Counted from the first letter of the stretch, positions 44,901-52,767 are shown. The stretch is 64,000 nucleotides of DNA from Rhizobiales bacterium 64-17 (GCA_001899285.1 MKWA01000015.1:294919-358918); one strand, 5' to 3'. Program-made: numbers and translations. The notes: generated from the letters alone by a model not told the origin.

Positions 44901-45142
44901 TGACCTCGTTCGCCTTCATCCTCGGCGTCGCGCCGCTGGTCTGGGCGATCGGCGCGGGGTCGGAATTGCGGCAGGCGCTCGGCACTGCGGTGTTCTCCGG
45001 CATGATCGGCGTGACGATCTTCGGCCTGATCTTTACGCCGGCCTATTACATCATCGCCCGGTGGCTGGCCGATCTCGGCCACCGCTGGGCGTCCCGCAAG
45101 AAGAAGCCTCAGGCAGACGACGGGGAGGCGGCCGCGCACTGA
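41957..45142 (+). CDS. RND multidrug efflux transporter, HAE1 family (AcrB/MexB type)
   Basis: A 1061-residue inner membrane proton antiporter. FIDRPIFASVVSIVFIVLGG opens TM1; proton-relay aspartates are Asp409-Asp410 in GIVVDDAIVVVENVERN; GPAALQGAVYAMMG and large periplasmic loops follow; and a second set of TM helices with AAKNAILIIEFAKQLE completes the 12-helix pump. It works as a trimer with the adaptor encoded immediately upstream, exporting hydrophobic compounds. Length equals the family norm. A 137-base gap to the next gene holds no terminator with a clear T-run. Confidence 0.95.
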   Translation: MKISHFFIDRPIFASVVSIVFIVLGGVAYLRLPVAQYPEIAPPIINIVGQYPGASAETVAETVVAPIEQQVNGVEGMIYLSSNSTADGRFSISVTFDIGVNLDIAQVQVQNRVATATPRLPTQVQQIGVTVAKSSPDILMVVNLFSPDQVRDAIFMTNYANLQIKDVLTRTDGVGSITIFGARDYAMQVWLDPDRLQSLNLTAQDVTTALQGQNIQVASGVLNQPPVANQLPFQIAVRTLGRLSDPAEFGNIVVKQTADAVVRIRDVARVELTGQDYSSISFLNRDQSVAIAVFQRPGSNALTTGEGIRKTMVELSKNFPEGLKYTIIYDPTQFIQESVNAVMDTIFEAMILVVLVVVLFLQTWRAAVIPILAIPISLIGTFFVMSLFGFTLNNLSLFGLVLAIGIVVDDAIVVVENVERNIQAGLSPRDAARKSMDEVGAALIAIALVLSAVFIPSAFIPGISGQFYRQFALTIAGSTVISLIVSLTLSPAMCALLLKPHDKSHKDTWWEKPIHGFFRGFNTGFDWVGRKYGWLASKAVRFAGIMLVIYVGILAFGLFEFTRTPQGFIPQQDRGYLIVAAQLPPGSSLARTEEVMKRAGEIAMQQPGVGAVINIVGFSGATFTNAPNAGAMFLVLSPFEERHKDPRQSAAAIQGALFGKLGAIQEAFMIVVQPPPVNGIGNAGGFRMMVEDRAGRGPAALQGAVYAMMGRAAQTPGLMQVFSLFETQTPQLFLDIDRTKAQLLGINMPDVFNALQVNIGSAYVNDFNLFGRTFRVQAQAEGSARLEPKDVLNLRVRNTSGETVPLGSFTTVRDISGPYRVPRYNIYPAAELDGSPAPGYSQGQAIELMQKLAAETLPEGFAYEWTTLAYQQLKAGNTAIFAFALGVLFVFLVLAAQYESLTLPLAVIMIVPMCLVAAILGVLIRGSDNNILTQVGFIVLIGLAAKNAILIIEFAKQLEDAGEERHFAAQHAAQMRLRPILMTSFAFILGVAPLVWAIGAGSELRQALGTAVFSGMIGVTIFGLIFTPAYYIIARWLADLGHRWASRKKKPQADDGEAAAH

Positions 45143-45279
45143 CCCGCAAGGTCGGTGCGGGTCTTCCCTGCGACCCTTTGCTCCCGTGCCCCATCCCGGC
45201 CATAACCCAGTTTAGAATGGGAATAAGGCGGGGCGGGCGGTGTTTTCGCTTGGGCCTGCAGAAGCACAAGGGAGTTTCC

Positions 45280-45720
45280 ATGATTGTTCGTCTCGCTCTG
45301 GCCGCGGCGGTTGTCGCCGCAGTCGCCACCACCGTCGTTGCCCAGTCCGATCCGATTGCCGCGCGCAAGGCGATCATGAAGACCACCGGGCAGCAGACCG
45401 CGATCGGCGCCAAGATGATCAAGGGCGAGGAGCCGTTCGATCTGAACAAGGCCAAAGCCATTTTCGCCGAATACCAGGATGCCGCGGCCAAGATGCCCGG
45501 CCTGTTCCCCGACAGCGCCAAGAGCGGCGGCGAGAGCACGGCGTCGCCGAAGATCTGGGAGAGCACTGCAGATTTCAAGGCGCGTTTCGCCAAGCTCAGT
45601 GATGACGCCAAGGCCGCTTCCGCATCGGTGAAGGATCTCGACAGCTTCAAGGCCGCCTTCGGCAATGTGACGAAGAATTGTGGCGGCTGCCACGAGACCT
45701 ATCGCATCAAGAAGAGCTGA
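45280..45720 (+). CDS. Cytochrome c' (class II cytochrome c)
   Basis: A 146-residue periplasmic haem protein. A Sec signal (MIVRLALAAAVVAAVATTVVA, 21 residues) is followed by DPIAARKAIMKTTGQQ, a four-helix bundle and, near the C terminus, the haem motif CGGCH at 134-138, the position expected for class II. The gene has AAGGGAG upstream (45268-45274) and a strong terminator right after it, so it is a single-gene unit. Cytochrome c' proteins bind NO and other gases and may buffer nitrosative stress. Confidence 0.9.
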   Translation: MIVRLALAAAVVAAVATTVVAQSDPIAARKAIMKTTGQQTAIGAKMIKGEEPFDLNKAKAIFAEYQDAAAKMPGLFPDSAKSGGESTASPKIWESTADFKARFAKLSDDAKAASASVKDLDSFKAAFGNVTKNCGGCHETYRIKKS

Positions 45721-45742
45721 CCGCGCGCCGCGGCATGGTGTG

Positions 45743-45775
45743 AAAGGGCGGGGTCATCCCCGCCCTTTGTGTTTG
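45743..45775 (+). terminator. Intrinsic terminator after cytochrome c'
   Basis: AAAGGGCGGGG (45743-45753), loop TCAT and CCCCGCCCTTT (45758-45768) form a perfect 11-pair GC-rich stem, followed by GTGTTTG. The T-tail is imperfect but the stem is strong. Confidence 0.75.
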
Positions 45776-45836
45776 CCCTTTGTCTTGGCCGTTCGGCTCG
45801 GGCGTTTTAGGATCGTTGTTGCACGGAGACGTCGAG

Positions 45837-46760
45837 ATGTTGCGGAAGATCGTCCTGGCGGCCATTGCCGCTGCCGTCCTGGGGCTCGGCCTGTTCTGGG
45901 TTCTGACGATCCCCGCCCGCGTCACCGCCGGCGAACTGCCGCCGCACACCGCCAATCTCGACAACGGCAAGGTGATGTTCGCGATCGGTGGCTGCGCATC
46001 ATGCCACGCCACGCCGAACCAGGAGGACCGCACCAAACTCGGCGGCGGGCTGGGGCTGCGCTCGCCGTTCGGGATCTTCCATGTGCCGAATATTTCATCC
46101 GACGCCAAGGACGGCATTGGTGCCTGGAGCGAGGCGGATTTCGTCACCGCGGTGATGAAAGGTACGGCCCCGGATGGCTCGCACTATTATCCGGCGTTCC
46201 CCTACACGTCCTATCAGCGCATGAAGCTCGACGACGTGCGTGACCTGTTCGCGTTCCTCAAGACGCTGCCGGCGGTGGCGGGCCGGATACGCGATCATGA
46301 ATTGCCGTTCCCGTTCACCATTCGCCGCGGGCTCGGCCTGTGGAAGCTGCTCTATCTCGACGGCCAACCGTTCAAGCCGGATCCGTCGCAGTCGGAAGCG
46401 TGGAATCGCGGCGCCTATCTGGTCAATGCGCCCGGCCATTGCGCCGAATGTCATTCGCCGCGCAATGCGTTCGGCGCGATCATCGCCGAGCAGCGTTTCG
46501 CCGGCGGTCCCGCGCCGGACGGGCAGGGCGGCGTCCCCAACATCACCCAGGCCAAGCTCAAGGGCTGGAGCCCGGCCGATTTCGTCGAGTTCCTGGCGTC
46601 GGGCATGACGCCGGATGCTGACTTCATCGGCGGCTCGATGACCGACGTGATCCGCAACACGGCACAACTGTCGAAGCCGGACCGCGAGGCGATGGCGCAC
46701 TATCTCAAATCACTCCCACCGGTGGAGCGCCCAGGACAGAAAAAGCCGGCAGGCGGCTAA
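45837..46760 (+). CDS. Diheme cytochrome c, membrane anchored
   Basis: A 307-residue protein. One N-terminal hydrophobic segment (residues 4-24) anchors it, then two cytochrome c folds follow with CASCH at 53-57 and CAECH at 202-206. A Met at about residue 245 or the FLASGM segment could be the axial ligand of the second haem. Similarity is to cytochrome subunits of dehydrogenases (alcohol, gluconate, thiosulfate), which pass electrons to an oxidase. ATG 45837 is preceded by GGAGACG at 45825-45831. The partner dehydrogenase is not in the window. Confidence 0.85.
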   Translation: MLRKIVLAAIAAAVLGLGLFWVLTIPARVTAGELPPHTANLDNGKVMFAIGGCASCHATPNQEDRTKLGGGLGLRSPFGIFHVPNISSDAKDGIGAWSEADFVTAVMKGTAPDGSHYYPAFPYTSYQRMKLDDVRDLFAFLKTLPAVAGRIRDHELPFPFTIRRGLGLWKLLYLDGQPFKPDPSQSEAWNRGAYLVNAPGHCAECHSPRNAFGAIIAEQRFAGGPAPDGQGGVPNITQAKLKGWSPADFVEFLASGMTPDADFIGGSMTDVIRNTAQLSKPDREAMAHYLKSLPPVERPGQKKPAGG

Positions 46761-46818
46761 ACAGCCGCTGGATTTGCAGCGTTTGATGATATGAGGGGTG
46801 CGGCCACGGCGAACCGCA

Positions 46819-47733
46819 ATGAATCTCCTCAAGGGCATCTCGTTCAAGCTGATATCGACGCTCCTGTTCGCGCTGATGTCGGTGCTGGTGCGCTATTACG
46901 GCGAATACATGCCGGTCGGACAGATCGTGTTCTTCCGCAGCTTGTTCGCCATTGTTCCGGTGCTGGTGATCTATGCAATCCGCAATGAGCTGCGCGCGGC
47001 GGTCTATACCCGCCGCCCGCTCGGCCAGCTCGGCCGCGGCTCGATCAGCGTTTGCGGCATGTTCTCGAACTTCGGTGCGCTGGCGCGGCTGCCGCTCGCC
47101 GACGCCACCGCGATCTCGTTCTCCTCGCCGCTGATGACGGTGGCGCTCGCGGCGCTGATCCTCAAGGAGCGTGTCGGCATCTACCGCTGGTCGGCGGTTG
47201 CCGTCGGTTTCATCGGCGTGCTGATCATGTTGTTGCCGCAACTCGACGTCAGCCATGTCGGGCCGGCGGTAGCGCTCGGCGCCGCGCTCGCGACCCTCTC
47301 GGCGATCTGTACGGCCGGCACCGTGATCCAGACCCGACGGCTGGTGCAAACCGAGACGACGCCGGCGATCGTGTTCTATTTCTCGCTGATCTGCGCCATC
47401 GTTGGCGCGGTGACGCTGCCGTTCGCCTGGTATGATGCGACGCCGCTGGAATTCGCGGGGTTGATTTTGATCGGCCTGCTCGGTGGGCTCGCGCATATCG
47501 TGCTCACCGAGAGCTACCGCTTCGCGCAGGCGTCGGTGGTGGCCCCGTTCGACTATGTGTCGATGATCTGGGCACTGCTGTTCGGCTTCTGGGTGTTCGG
47601 CGAGGTGCCGACCGCGATCGTGCTCGTGGGCGCGGGGATCGTCGCCGCCGCCGGCCTGTTCGTGATCTGGCGTGAGCGGCAGCTTGGCCTCAAGCGTGCC
47701 CGCGAGGCGGACCCGCCCGGTGCGCCGCACTAA
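46819..47733 (+). CDS. EamA/DMT family permease
   Basis: A 304-residue inner membrane protein with ten hydrophobic segments arranged as two EamA repeats: LLKGISFKLISTLLFALMSV at the start, DATAISFSSPLMTVALAALILKERVG mid-protein and FDYVSMIWALLFGFWVFGEVP in the second half. DMT permeases export metabolites such as amino acids or purines; the substrate is unknown. ATG 46819 is used; a GTG-like extension of seven residues upstream is possible. It converges with the Lrp-domain gene, whose stop is eight bases away. Confidence 0.85.
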   Translation: MNLLKGISFKLISTLLFALMSVLVRYYGEYMPVGQIVFFRSLFAIVPVLVIYAIRNELRAAVYTRRPLGQLGRGSISVCGMFSNFGALARLPLADATAISFSSPLMTVALAALILKERVGIYRWSAVAVGFIGVLIMLLPQLDVSHVGPAVALGAALATLSAICTAGTVIQTRRLVQTETTPAIVFYFSLICAIVGAVTLPFAWYDATPLEFAGLILIGLLGGLAHIVLTESYRFAQASVVAPFDYVSMIWALLFGFWVFGEVPTAIVLVGAGIVAAAGLFVIWRERQLGLKRAREADPPGAPH

Positions 47734-47741
47734 AATCCGTG

Positions 47742-47984
47742 TCAGCCGGTGAAGGCTTTGAAGGTGATGATCGTGCGGGTGTCCTGAATGCCCGGAACCA
47801 CCTGCACCTTCTCATTGACGAAGTGGCCGATATCCATCCCCGGCTCGATATAGAACTTCACCAGCAGGTCGAACTCGCCGGCGGTGGAATAGATTTCCGA
47901 GGCGATCTCGGCTTCGGCGAGCGCATTGGCCACCTGGTACGACTTGCCGAGCTGGCATTTGATCTGGACGAAGAAAGGAATCAT
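47742..47984 (-). CDS. Stand-alone Lrp/AsnC ligand-binding (RAM) domain protein
   Basis: An 80-residue protein equal to the C-terminal amino-acid-binding (RAM) domain of Lrp/AsnC regulators: FFVQIKCQLGKSYQVANAL, GEFDLLVKFYIE and VVPGIQDTRTIITFKAF. The helix-turn-helix half is absent, so it cannot bind DNA by itself. Such single-domain proteins could bind small ligands or modulate full-length Lrp proteins by mixed oligomers. ATG 47984 has AAGG upstream on the minus strand. The gene diverges from the thi operon, with a 170-base shared promoter region. Confidence 0.82.
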   Translation of the reverse strand: MIPFFVQIKCQLGKSYQVANALAEAEIASEIYSTAGEFDLLVKFYIEPGMDIGHFVNEKVQVVPGIQDTRTIITFKAFTG

Positions 47985-48153
47985 GCGCGCCTCCGGGTGC
48001 GTCCGCAGGACGCCGTTGCGGGCAATGCAGCAAAAACATCTGCTGAACGCAAGGGGTTGCGATGAGGCGTGCGAGCGCAGCAAAACGCATGCGATCCCCT
48101 GCAGCATCGGCTCGCTTGCGCTTCCGCGCCGAGGGGACTAGGGAAGGGCAGCG

Positions 48154-48236
48154 ATCTCATGGGGTGCCCCCCGGGGCTGAGAGGCGCAAGCCAACCCATC
48201 GAACCTGATCCGGGTCATGCCGGCGGAGGGAGAGAT
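48154..48236 (+). ncRNA. TPP (thi-box) riboswitch upstream of thiM
   Basis: The conserved thiamine pyrophosphate aptamer is clear: GGGGTGCC (48161-48168), CTGAGAGG (48177-48184), ACCTGATCCGGGTCATGCCGG (quoted in part, 48203-48223) and GGCGGAGGGA at 48222-48231, matching CTGAGA, ACCTGAT and GCG-AGGGA of the family. P1 can form from ATCTC (48154-48158) and GAGAT (48232-48236). The 3' side of P1 includes the GGAGGG ribosome site's edge and the first two bases of the ATG at 48235, so TPP binding should block translation directly. Confidence 0.93.
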
Positions 48237-48990
48237 GCAGATGCGTCCTGGTGATTTGCCGGATATTGCCATTGCTGTGCTGGAGCGCGTGCGCACGCGC
48301 GCGCCGCGCGTTCATTGCATCACCAACACGGTGGCGCAGACCTACACCGCCAACATGCTGCTGGCGGCGGGCGCGGTGCCGTCAATGACGACCGCGGCGG
48401 AGGAGGTCGGCGCATTCGCGGCCGGCGCCGACGCGCTGCTCGTCAATCTCGGAACGCTCGATCCGGAGCGTGGCGTCGCCATCGATCGCGCGCTGTCCGC
48501 GCTCACCGGCCAGCCCTGGGTGCTCGATCCGGTCTTCGTCGACCGCGCAGCGACCCGCGCGGCGTTCGCCGCATCGCTGCTGGCGCGGCGACCGGCGGTG
48601 GTGCGGCTCAATCGCGCCGAACTGATGACACTCGCCGCGGGGCAGGATCAGGCAGCCTTCGCCGCGCAAGCGCGGAGCATCGTCGCCGTCTCCGGCGCGA
48701 CCGATACCATCACCGACGGTGCCCGCACGCTCTCGCTCGGCAATGGGCACCTGTTGATGGCAAAGGTGACGGCGATGGGCTGCGCCGGTTCGGCGCTGCT
48801 CGCTGCCTGTCTCGCGGTCGAGCCGGACCGTTTTCAGGCCGCCGCATCGGCGCTGCTGCTGTTCGGCATCGCCGGCGAGGCCGCCGCGCAACACGCACGC
48901 GGTCCCGGCTCGTTCGCCATCGCTATTATCGACGCGCTCGCCGCGCTCGATCGCGACACCGTTCTTCGTCTCGCCAAGGTCACAGCATGA
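48235..48990 (+). CDS. thiM: Hydroxyethylthiazole kinase
   Basis: A 251-residue ribokinase-like kinase that phosphorylates 4-methyl-5-(2-hydroxyethyl)thiazole in thiamine salvage. VHCITNTVAQTYTANMLLAAGAVPSM is the thiazole-binding signature, ALLVNLGTL follows, and ALSGATDTITDG with the GCAGSA anion hole (TAMGCAGSALLAA) completes the active site. Start: ATG 48235 (five bases after GGAGG) or ATG 48241; both lie directly after the TPP aptamer. It overlaps thiE by four bases. Confidence 0.9.
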   Translation: MQMRPGDLPDIAIAVLERVRTRAPRVHCITNTVAQTYTANMLLAAGAVPSMTTAAEEVGAFAAGADALLVNLGTLDPERGVAIDRALSALTGQPWVLDPVFVDRAATRAAFAASLLARRPAVVRLNRAELMTLAAGQDQAAFAAQARSIVAVSGATDTITDGARTLSLGNGHLLMAKVTAMGCAGSALLAACLAVEPDRFQAAASALLLFGIAGEAAAQHARGPGSFAIAIIDALAALDRDTVLRLAKVTA

Positions 48991-49649
48991 CAACCGATCT
49001 GCGTCTCTATGCCCTGATTGATCCCGAACATCTCGGCGGTCACGATCTCGCCGCGCTCGGGGCGGCGGTCGCGCGCGGCGGCGCGACCCTGGTGCAGTTG
49101 CGCGACAAGATGGGATCGACGCGGGAGATGGTGGCGCGCGCCCGCGCGCTGATCGCGGCGTTGCGTCCGGCCGGCGTGCCGCTCCTCATCAACGACCGCG
49201 TCGATGTCGCGCTCGCGAGCGGCGCCGACGGCGTGCATGTCGGCCAGGACGACATGGCGGTTGAGGATGCGCGGCGGCTGCTCGGTGCGGATGCCTGCAT
49301 CGGCTTGAGCATCAAGACCATCGATCAGGCGCAGGCTGCGCCGCTCGATTTGCTCACATACGTTGCGATCGGTGGCGTGTTCACCACCACGTCGAAGGAC
49401 AATCGTGATCCGCCGGTCGGTCTCGACGGTTTCCGCCGCATCGCCGCGGTGATCCGCCAGCGCAAACCAAACTATCCGATCTGCGCCATCGCCGGCATCG
49501 ACGCCTCCAATGCCGGTGATGTGATTGCCGCTGGCGCCGATGGCGTCGCGGTCATTTCCGCGCTGTCGCGCGGTTCCGATCCGGCCGCCGCCGCGCGGGA
49601 GATGCGCCAGCGCATCGACACGGCACTCGCCACGCGAGGTGCCGCATGA
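48987..49649 (+). CDS. thiE: Thiamine-phosphate synthase
   Basis: A 220-residue TIM barrel that joins HMP-PP and thiazole phosphate to thiamine phosphate. [36 protein letters not shown], and [10 protein letters not shown] are ThiE segments; the usual TPTKT loop reads TTTSK. It lies between thiM and thiD with four-base overlaps at both ends (ATGA), so all three are translationally coupled. Confidence 0.9.
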   Translation: MTTDLRLYALIDPEHLGGHDLAALGAAVARGGATLVQLRDKMGSTREMVARARALIAALRPAGVPLLINDRVDVALASGADGVHVGQDDMAVEDARRLLGADACIGLSIKTIDQAQAAPLDLLTYVAIGGVFTTTSKDNRDPPVGLDGFRRIAAVIRQRKPNYPICAIAGIDASNAGDVIAAGADGVAVISALSRGSDPAAAAREMRQRIDTALATRGAA

Positions 49650-50458
49650 CCGCGATTGCCGTCACCATTGCCGGCTCGGATTCGTCCGGCGGCGCCGGCA
49701 TCCAGGCCGACCTGAAAACCTTTTCCGCGCTCGGCGTCTATGGCGCCTCGGTGCTGGCGGCGCTGACCGCGCAGAATACGCGCGGCGTCACCGCGATCCA
49801 CGACGTGCCGCCGGATTTCATCACCGCGCAGATCGACGCGGTGTTCTCCGATCTCGCGGTGAACGCCGTGAAGATCGGCATGCTGTCGCAGCCGCTCGCG
49901 ATCCGCGCGGTCGCGGCGGGTCTCGATCGGCATCGCGCAAGGAATATCGTGCTCGACCCGGTGATGATCGCCGGCTCCGGCGATCGCCTGCTCGCGGCCG
50001 AGGCGGTCGAGACCTTGCGTCACGAACTGTTTCCGCGCGCGGCCCTGGTCACGCCCAATCTGCCCGAAGCGGCGGCGCTGCTGGCGTCGCCGGTCGCACG
50101 CGACGAGCGAGAAATGGAGTCACAGGGCCGCGCGCTGCTGGCGCTCGGCGCCGGGGCGGTGCTGGTCAAGGGTGGACACGGCGAGGGGCCGCAGAGCACT
50201 GATCTGCTGATCACGCCGGATGGCGTGACGCGGCTGGTCGCGGAGCGCATCGCCACGCGCCATACGCACGGCACCGGCTGCACGCTATCGTCGGCCATCG
50301 CCGCCGGCCTTGCCAAGGGCGAGCCGCTGCCGAGGGCGGTCGAGAACGCGAAGGCTTACATCACCGCCGCCATTGCCGCGGCCGAGGACTTGAAAATCGG
50401 CCATGGGCTTGGCCCGGTGCATCATTTTCATCGCTGGTGGCCTCCGGGAGCCGCCTAG
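49646..50458 (+). CDS. thiD: Hydroxymethylpyrimidine/phosphomethylpyrimidine kinase
   Basis: A 270-residue ribokinase-fold enzyme phosphorylating HMP and [24 protein letters not shown] at residues 7-26 is the ThiD signature, [14 protein letters not shown] the acidic loop, and [18 protein letters not shown] the anion hole. It is the last gene of the thi operon; a 626-base gap follows. The operon therefore covers salvage of both thiamine halves plus coupling, under TPP control. Confidence 0.92.
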   Translation: MTAIAVTIAGSDSSGGAGIQADLKTFSALGVYGASVLAALTAQNTRGVTAIHDVPPDFITAQIDAVFSDLAVNAVKIGMLSQPLAIRAVAAGLDRHRARNIVLDPVMIAGSGDRLLAAEAVETLRHELFPRAALVTPNLPEAAALLASPVARDEREMESQGRALLALGAGAVLVKGGHGEGPQSTDLLITPDGVTRLVAERIATRHTHGTGCTLSSAIAAGLAKGEPLPRAVENAKAYITAAIAAAEDLKIGHGLGPVHHFHRWWPPGAA

Positions 50459-50588
50459 CGGATCGCGGGCTGCCGGCACGGGGCCGTCTCCTGGGGCGCG
50501 CTGCCGGTGGCGGGTTGCGTGCAGGACGGGTTTATCCGGGCTCCGGGCCTTCCGAGACGGCCGACTTTCCGGATGAGCCGGTTCCGCG

Positions 50589-50620
50589 ACCAGCCTCCGT
50601 GGCTTAAAAGCCACACTGGT
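50589..50620 (+). terminator. Hairpin downstream of thiD, possible terminator
   Basis: GTGGCT and AGCCAC pair around a TAAA loop, with an outer ACCAG/CTGGT helix and a CCTCC/A internal loop. No run of T follows, so it might instead be a processing or stability element. Confidence 0.35.
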
Positions 50621-50658
50621 CATCAATTCCGGTGATCGGTCTTCACCCCCCGTTAGGG

Positions 50659-50673
50659 TTAACCCCCCTTTAA
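50659..50673. promoter_or_regulatory. CtrA-like binding site TTAA-N7-TTAA
   Basis: TTAACCCCCCTTTAA matches the full CtrA consensus (two TTAA half-sites spaced by seven bases). It is 412 bases upstream of the outer membrane protein start. CtrA is a cell-cycle response regulator conserved in Alphaproteobacteria. Chance occurrence is low in this GC-rich DNA but binding is untested. Confidence 0.5.
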
Positions 50674-51084
50674 GCGTTCTCGCGTGAATTAGCCTCCACG
50701 CGTCACGGTTGCTTTGCGCCGCGATGCAGGTGTGCCGCGCCGGCCGGTTGCCGTCGTGGCTCGGTTAGGGGGCTGACCATGACACGTCGGATCGGGGCGG
50801 GCCTGAGCGTCGCCAAGACTGCGATCATGATTGCGGTCACGAGCGACGGCGCATTTGGCGCCGGCTCTTGCCATCCCAGCCCCACCTGCCTTGCAGCGTT
50901 GCACCCGCATCGAATTTCGCTTCCGCCGGAAGCCATCCGCCATTCCCTGCGCGGTCCCGCTGAGGGGGCCGCATAGGGGCCTGAGTAAGCCTACTGCGTG
51001 CGTTCATACTTTCAGATGCTGCGGGGTCGTCCGTCTTTCGCACATCGAGCCATCAACAACGAGACGGAACAACGGATCGAGAAC

Positions 51085-51741
51085 ATGAAAGCAAATCTGC
51101 TGAAACTGTCCCTGATCGCCGCGGCAGCGTTCGTGGTGACCAATGCCCAGGCGGCGGATCTCCCGCGCCCGGTCTATAAGGCCCCGGCCTACGTCGCCGA
51201 CCCGATCTTCTCGTGGACCGGCTTCTACATCGGCGCCAATGTCGGCTACGGCTTCGGCAAGTCGGATTGGGCGTTCCCGGCGGCGAGCACGAGCCCGAAG
51301 GGCATCATGGCCGGCGGCCAGCTCGGCTACAACTACCAGATCGGCTCGTTCGTCTTCGGTCTCGAAGGCGACTACGACTATTCCGGCATGAAGGGTGACA
51401 CGGCCTGCGCCGGCGGCACCTGCACCACCAAGAACACCTGGCTCGCCACCGGCCGCGGCCGCATCGGTTACGCCTTCGACCGGTTCCTGCCGTACATCAC
51501 GGGCGGCGTCGCGTTCGGCAACATCAAGGCCGAGCACACGGTCCTCGGTGGCGCCTCGTCGAACCGCACTGGCTACGCGCTCGGCGGCGGTCTCGAATAC
51601 GCCTTCCTCGGCGCCTGGAGCCTGCGCGCCGAATATCTCTATGTCGATCTCGGCAGCTTCGACCCCGGTCCGGCGCCGATCGTGAACAGCGTCAACTTCA
51701 AGGCCAACGTCGTTCGCGCCGGCATCAACTACCGCTTCTGA
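51085..51741 (+). CDS. Outer membrane beta-barrel protein (Omp25/Hbp-like porin family)
   Basis: A 218-residue secreted protein. A signal peptide of 24 residues (MKANLLKLSLIAAAAFVVTNAQA) is followed by ADLPRPVYKAP, a hallmark of rhizobial Omp25/31-type proteins. Alternating Gly/Tyr beta strands (FYIGANVGYGFGKSD, LGYNYQIGSFVFGLEGDYDY) follow, ending in NYRF with the C-terminal aromatic needed for BAM assembly. ATG 51085 is used because the signal begins there. It is followed by a strong bidirectional terminator. Confidence 0.88.
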   Translation: MKANLLKLSLIAAAAFVVTNAQAADLPRPVYKAPAYVADPIFSWTGFYIGANVGYGFGKSDWAFPAASTSPKGIMAGGQLGYNYQIGSFVFGLEGDYDYSGMKGDTACAGGTCTTKNTWLATGRGRIGYAFDRFLPYITGGVAFGNIKAEHTVLGGASSNRTGYALGGGLEYAFLGAWSLRAEYLYVDLGSFDPGPAPIVNSVNFKANVVRAGINYRF

Positions 51742-51765
51742 TCGTTCGCGCGATCTCGCAAAACG

Positions 51766-51796
51766 AAAGCCCCGGAGCGATCCGGGGCTTTTTCTT
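51766..51796. terminator. Bidirectional intrinsic terminator
   Basis: AAAGCCCCGGA (51766-51776), loop GCGA and TCCGGGGCTTT (51781-51791) form a perfect 11-pair stem flanked by TTTCTTTT on the plus side and by A-rich sequence on the other. It separates the convergent outer membrane protein and FAH-hydrolase genes. Confidence 0.85.
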
Positions 51797-51817
51797 TTGA
51801 TGGTTTGTCGCCGGCGC

Positions 51818-52675
51818 TTATGCCTTGAACGGCACGATGGTCTGGCGCTGTTCGCCGAGGCCCTGAATGCCGAGCGTGACCACGTCGCCGGCTTTCAGGA
51901 ATTTCGGCTCCGGCTTGAAACCGAGGCCGACGCCCGGCGGCGTGCCGGTGACGATGATGTCGCCGGGCGACAGGATCATGAACTGCGAACAGTACCAGAC
52001 TAGATGCGCGCAGCCGAAGATCATCGTCCTGGTGTTGCCGCGCTGGCGCTTCTCGCCGTTGACGTCGAGCCACATGTCGAGGTTCTGCGGATCCTTGATC
52101 TCGTCCTTGGTGACGAACCACGGTCCGATCGGCGCAAAGGTCTCGCAGCCCTTGCCTTTGCCCCACTGGCCACCGGAGCGGTCGATCTGGAACGAGCGTT
52201 CCGACACATCGTTGTGCAGGAAATAGCCGGCGACGAAATCGAGCGCCTTGTCCTTTGACGGGATGTTGCGCGCGCGCTTGCCGATGACGATGCCGAGTTC
52301 GACCTCGTAGTCGAGCTTGGCTGACTCTTTCGGCACCATGGTGTTGTCGTTCGGGCCGCAGATCGCGCCGGTGTGCTTGAAGAAGATGATCGGCTCCTTC
52401 GGGATCGGCATGCCGGCCTCGGCCGCATGGTCCGAATAATTCAGCCCGATGGCGACGACGTTGCGCACGTTGCCGAGGCAGGGACCGAGCCGCGGCTTGC
52501 CGGCGACCGGTTTCATCCGTGCCAGATTGGCCTTCTTGAGCTTCGCCAGTCCGCCGTCCTTGAGCATGTCGCCGTCGATGTCTTTCACCAGACGCGACAG
52601 GTCGCGGATCTTGCCGTCGGGGCCGATGGCGCCGGGCTTTTCCTTGCCGGGCGCGCCGAAACGCACGAGCTTCAT
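51818..52675 (-). CDS. Fumarylacetoacetate hydrolase (FAH) family protein
   Basis: A 285-residue FAH-fold hydrolase. The C-terminal barrel has GLNYSDHAAEAG (His), DYEVELGIVIGKRA (two metal-binding Glu) and YFLHNDVSER, and TGTPPGVG is the family's loop. It cleaves C-C bonds in ketoacids of aromatic or ureide breakdown (ureidoglycolate-lyase-like members have the same look). The substrate cannot be read from sequence. It lies 92 bases from the start side of the SDR gene, both on the minus strand, and may share transcription. Confidence 0.88.
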   Translation of the reverse strand: MKLVRFGAPGKEKPGAIGPDGKIRDLSRLVKDIDGDMLKDGGLAKLKKANLARMKPVAGKPRLGPCLGNVRNVVAIGLNYSDHAAEAGMPIPKEPIIFFKHTGAICGPNDNTMVPKESAKLDYEVELGIVIGKRARNIPSKDKALDFVAGYFLHNDVSERSFQIDRSGGQWGKGKGCETFAPIGPWFVTKDEIKDPQNLDMWLDVNGEKRQRGNTRTMIFGCAHLVWYCSQFMILSPGDIIVTGTPPGVGLGFKPEPKFLKAGDVVTLGIQGLGEQRQTIVPFKA

Positions 52676-52767
52676 TCTTCAATCCTTTGGGTATACAGCG
52701 AGGTTGGAAAGGCGCCGGATCATGCAGGCGCGCACAGGCGTTCGCAAGAGCATGCTATGAATGGGCC

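Larger units (their letters stand above)
50459..51084. other. 626-base intergenic region with hairpin and CtrA-like site
   Basis: No convincing gene. A possible hairpin ACCAG/CTGGT enclosing GTGGCT-TAAA-AGCCAC lies at 50589-50620 and could end the thi transcript, though it has no T-run. A perfect TTAA-N7-TTAA site lies at 50659-50673. A 65-codon frame at 50779-50976 (preceded by TAGGGGG) has no recognisable protein features. The rest is probably the promoter and long leader of the outer membrane protein gene. Confidence 0.5.

Noticed and set aside
42548-45139. An 863-codon open frame on the minus strand opposite the RND pump
   Set aside because: It lies wholly within a clear RND gene, is Arg/His/Asp-rich with no recognisable domain, and is a product of GC-rich third positions.
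45141-45163. GACCCGC/GCGGGTC hairpin after the RND pump as a terminator
   Set aside because: Seven pairs with a nine-base loop but followed by TTCCC rather than a T-run; not convincing as an intrinsic terminator.
50779-50976. A 65-codon frame in the gap after thiD
   Set aside because: It follows TAGGGGG and an ATG but shows no signal peptide, domain or hydrophobic pattern, and its Ser/Pro/His-rich makeup looks random.
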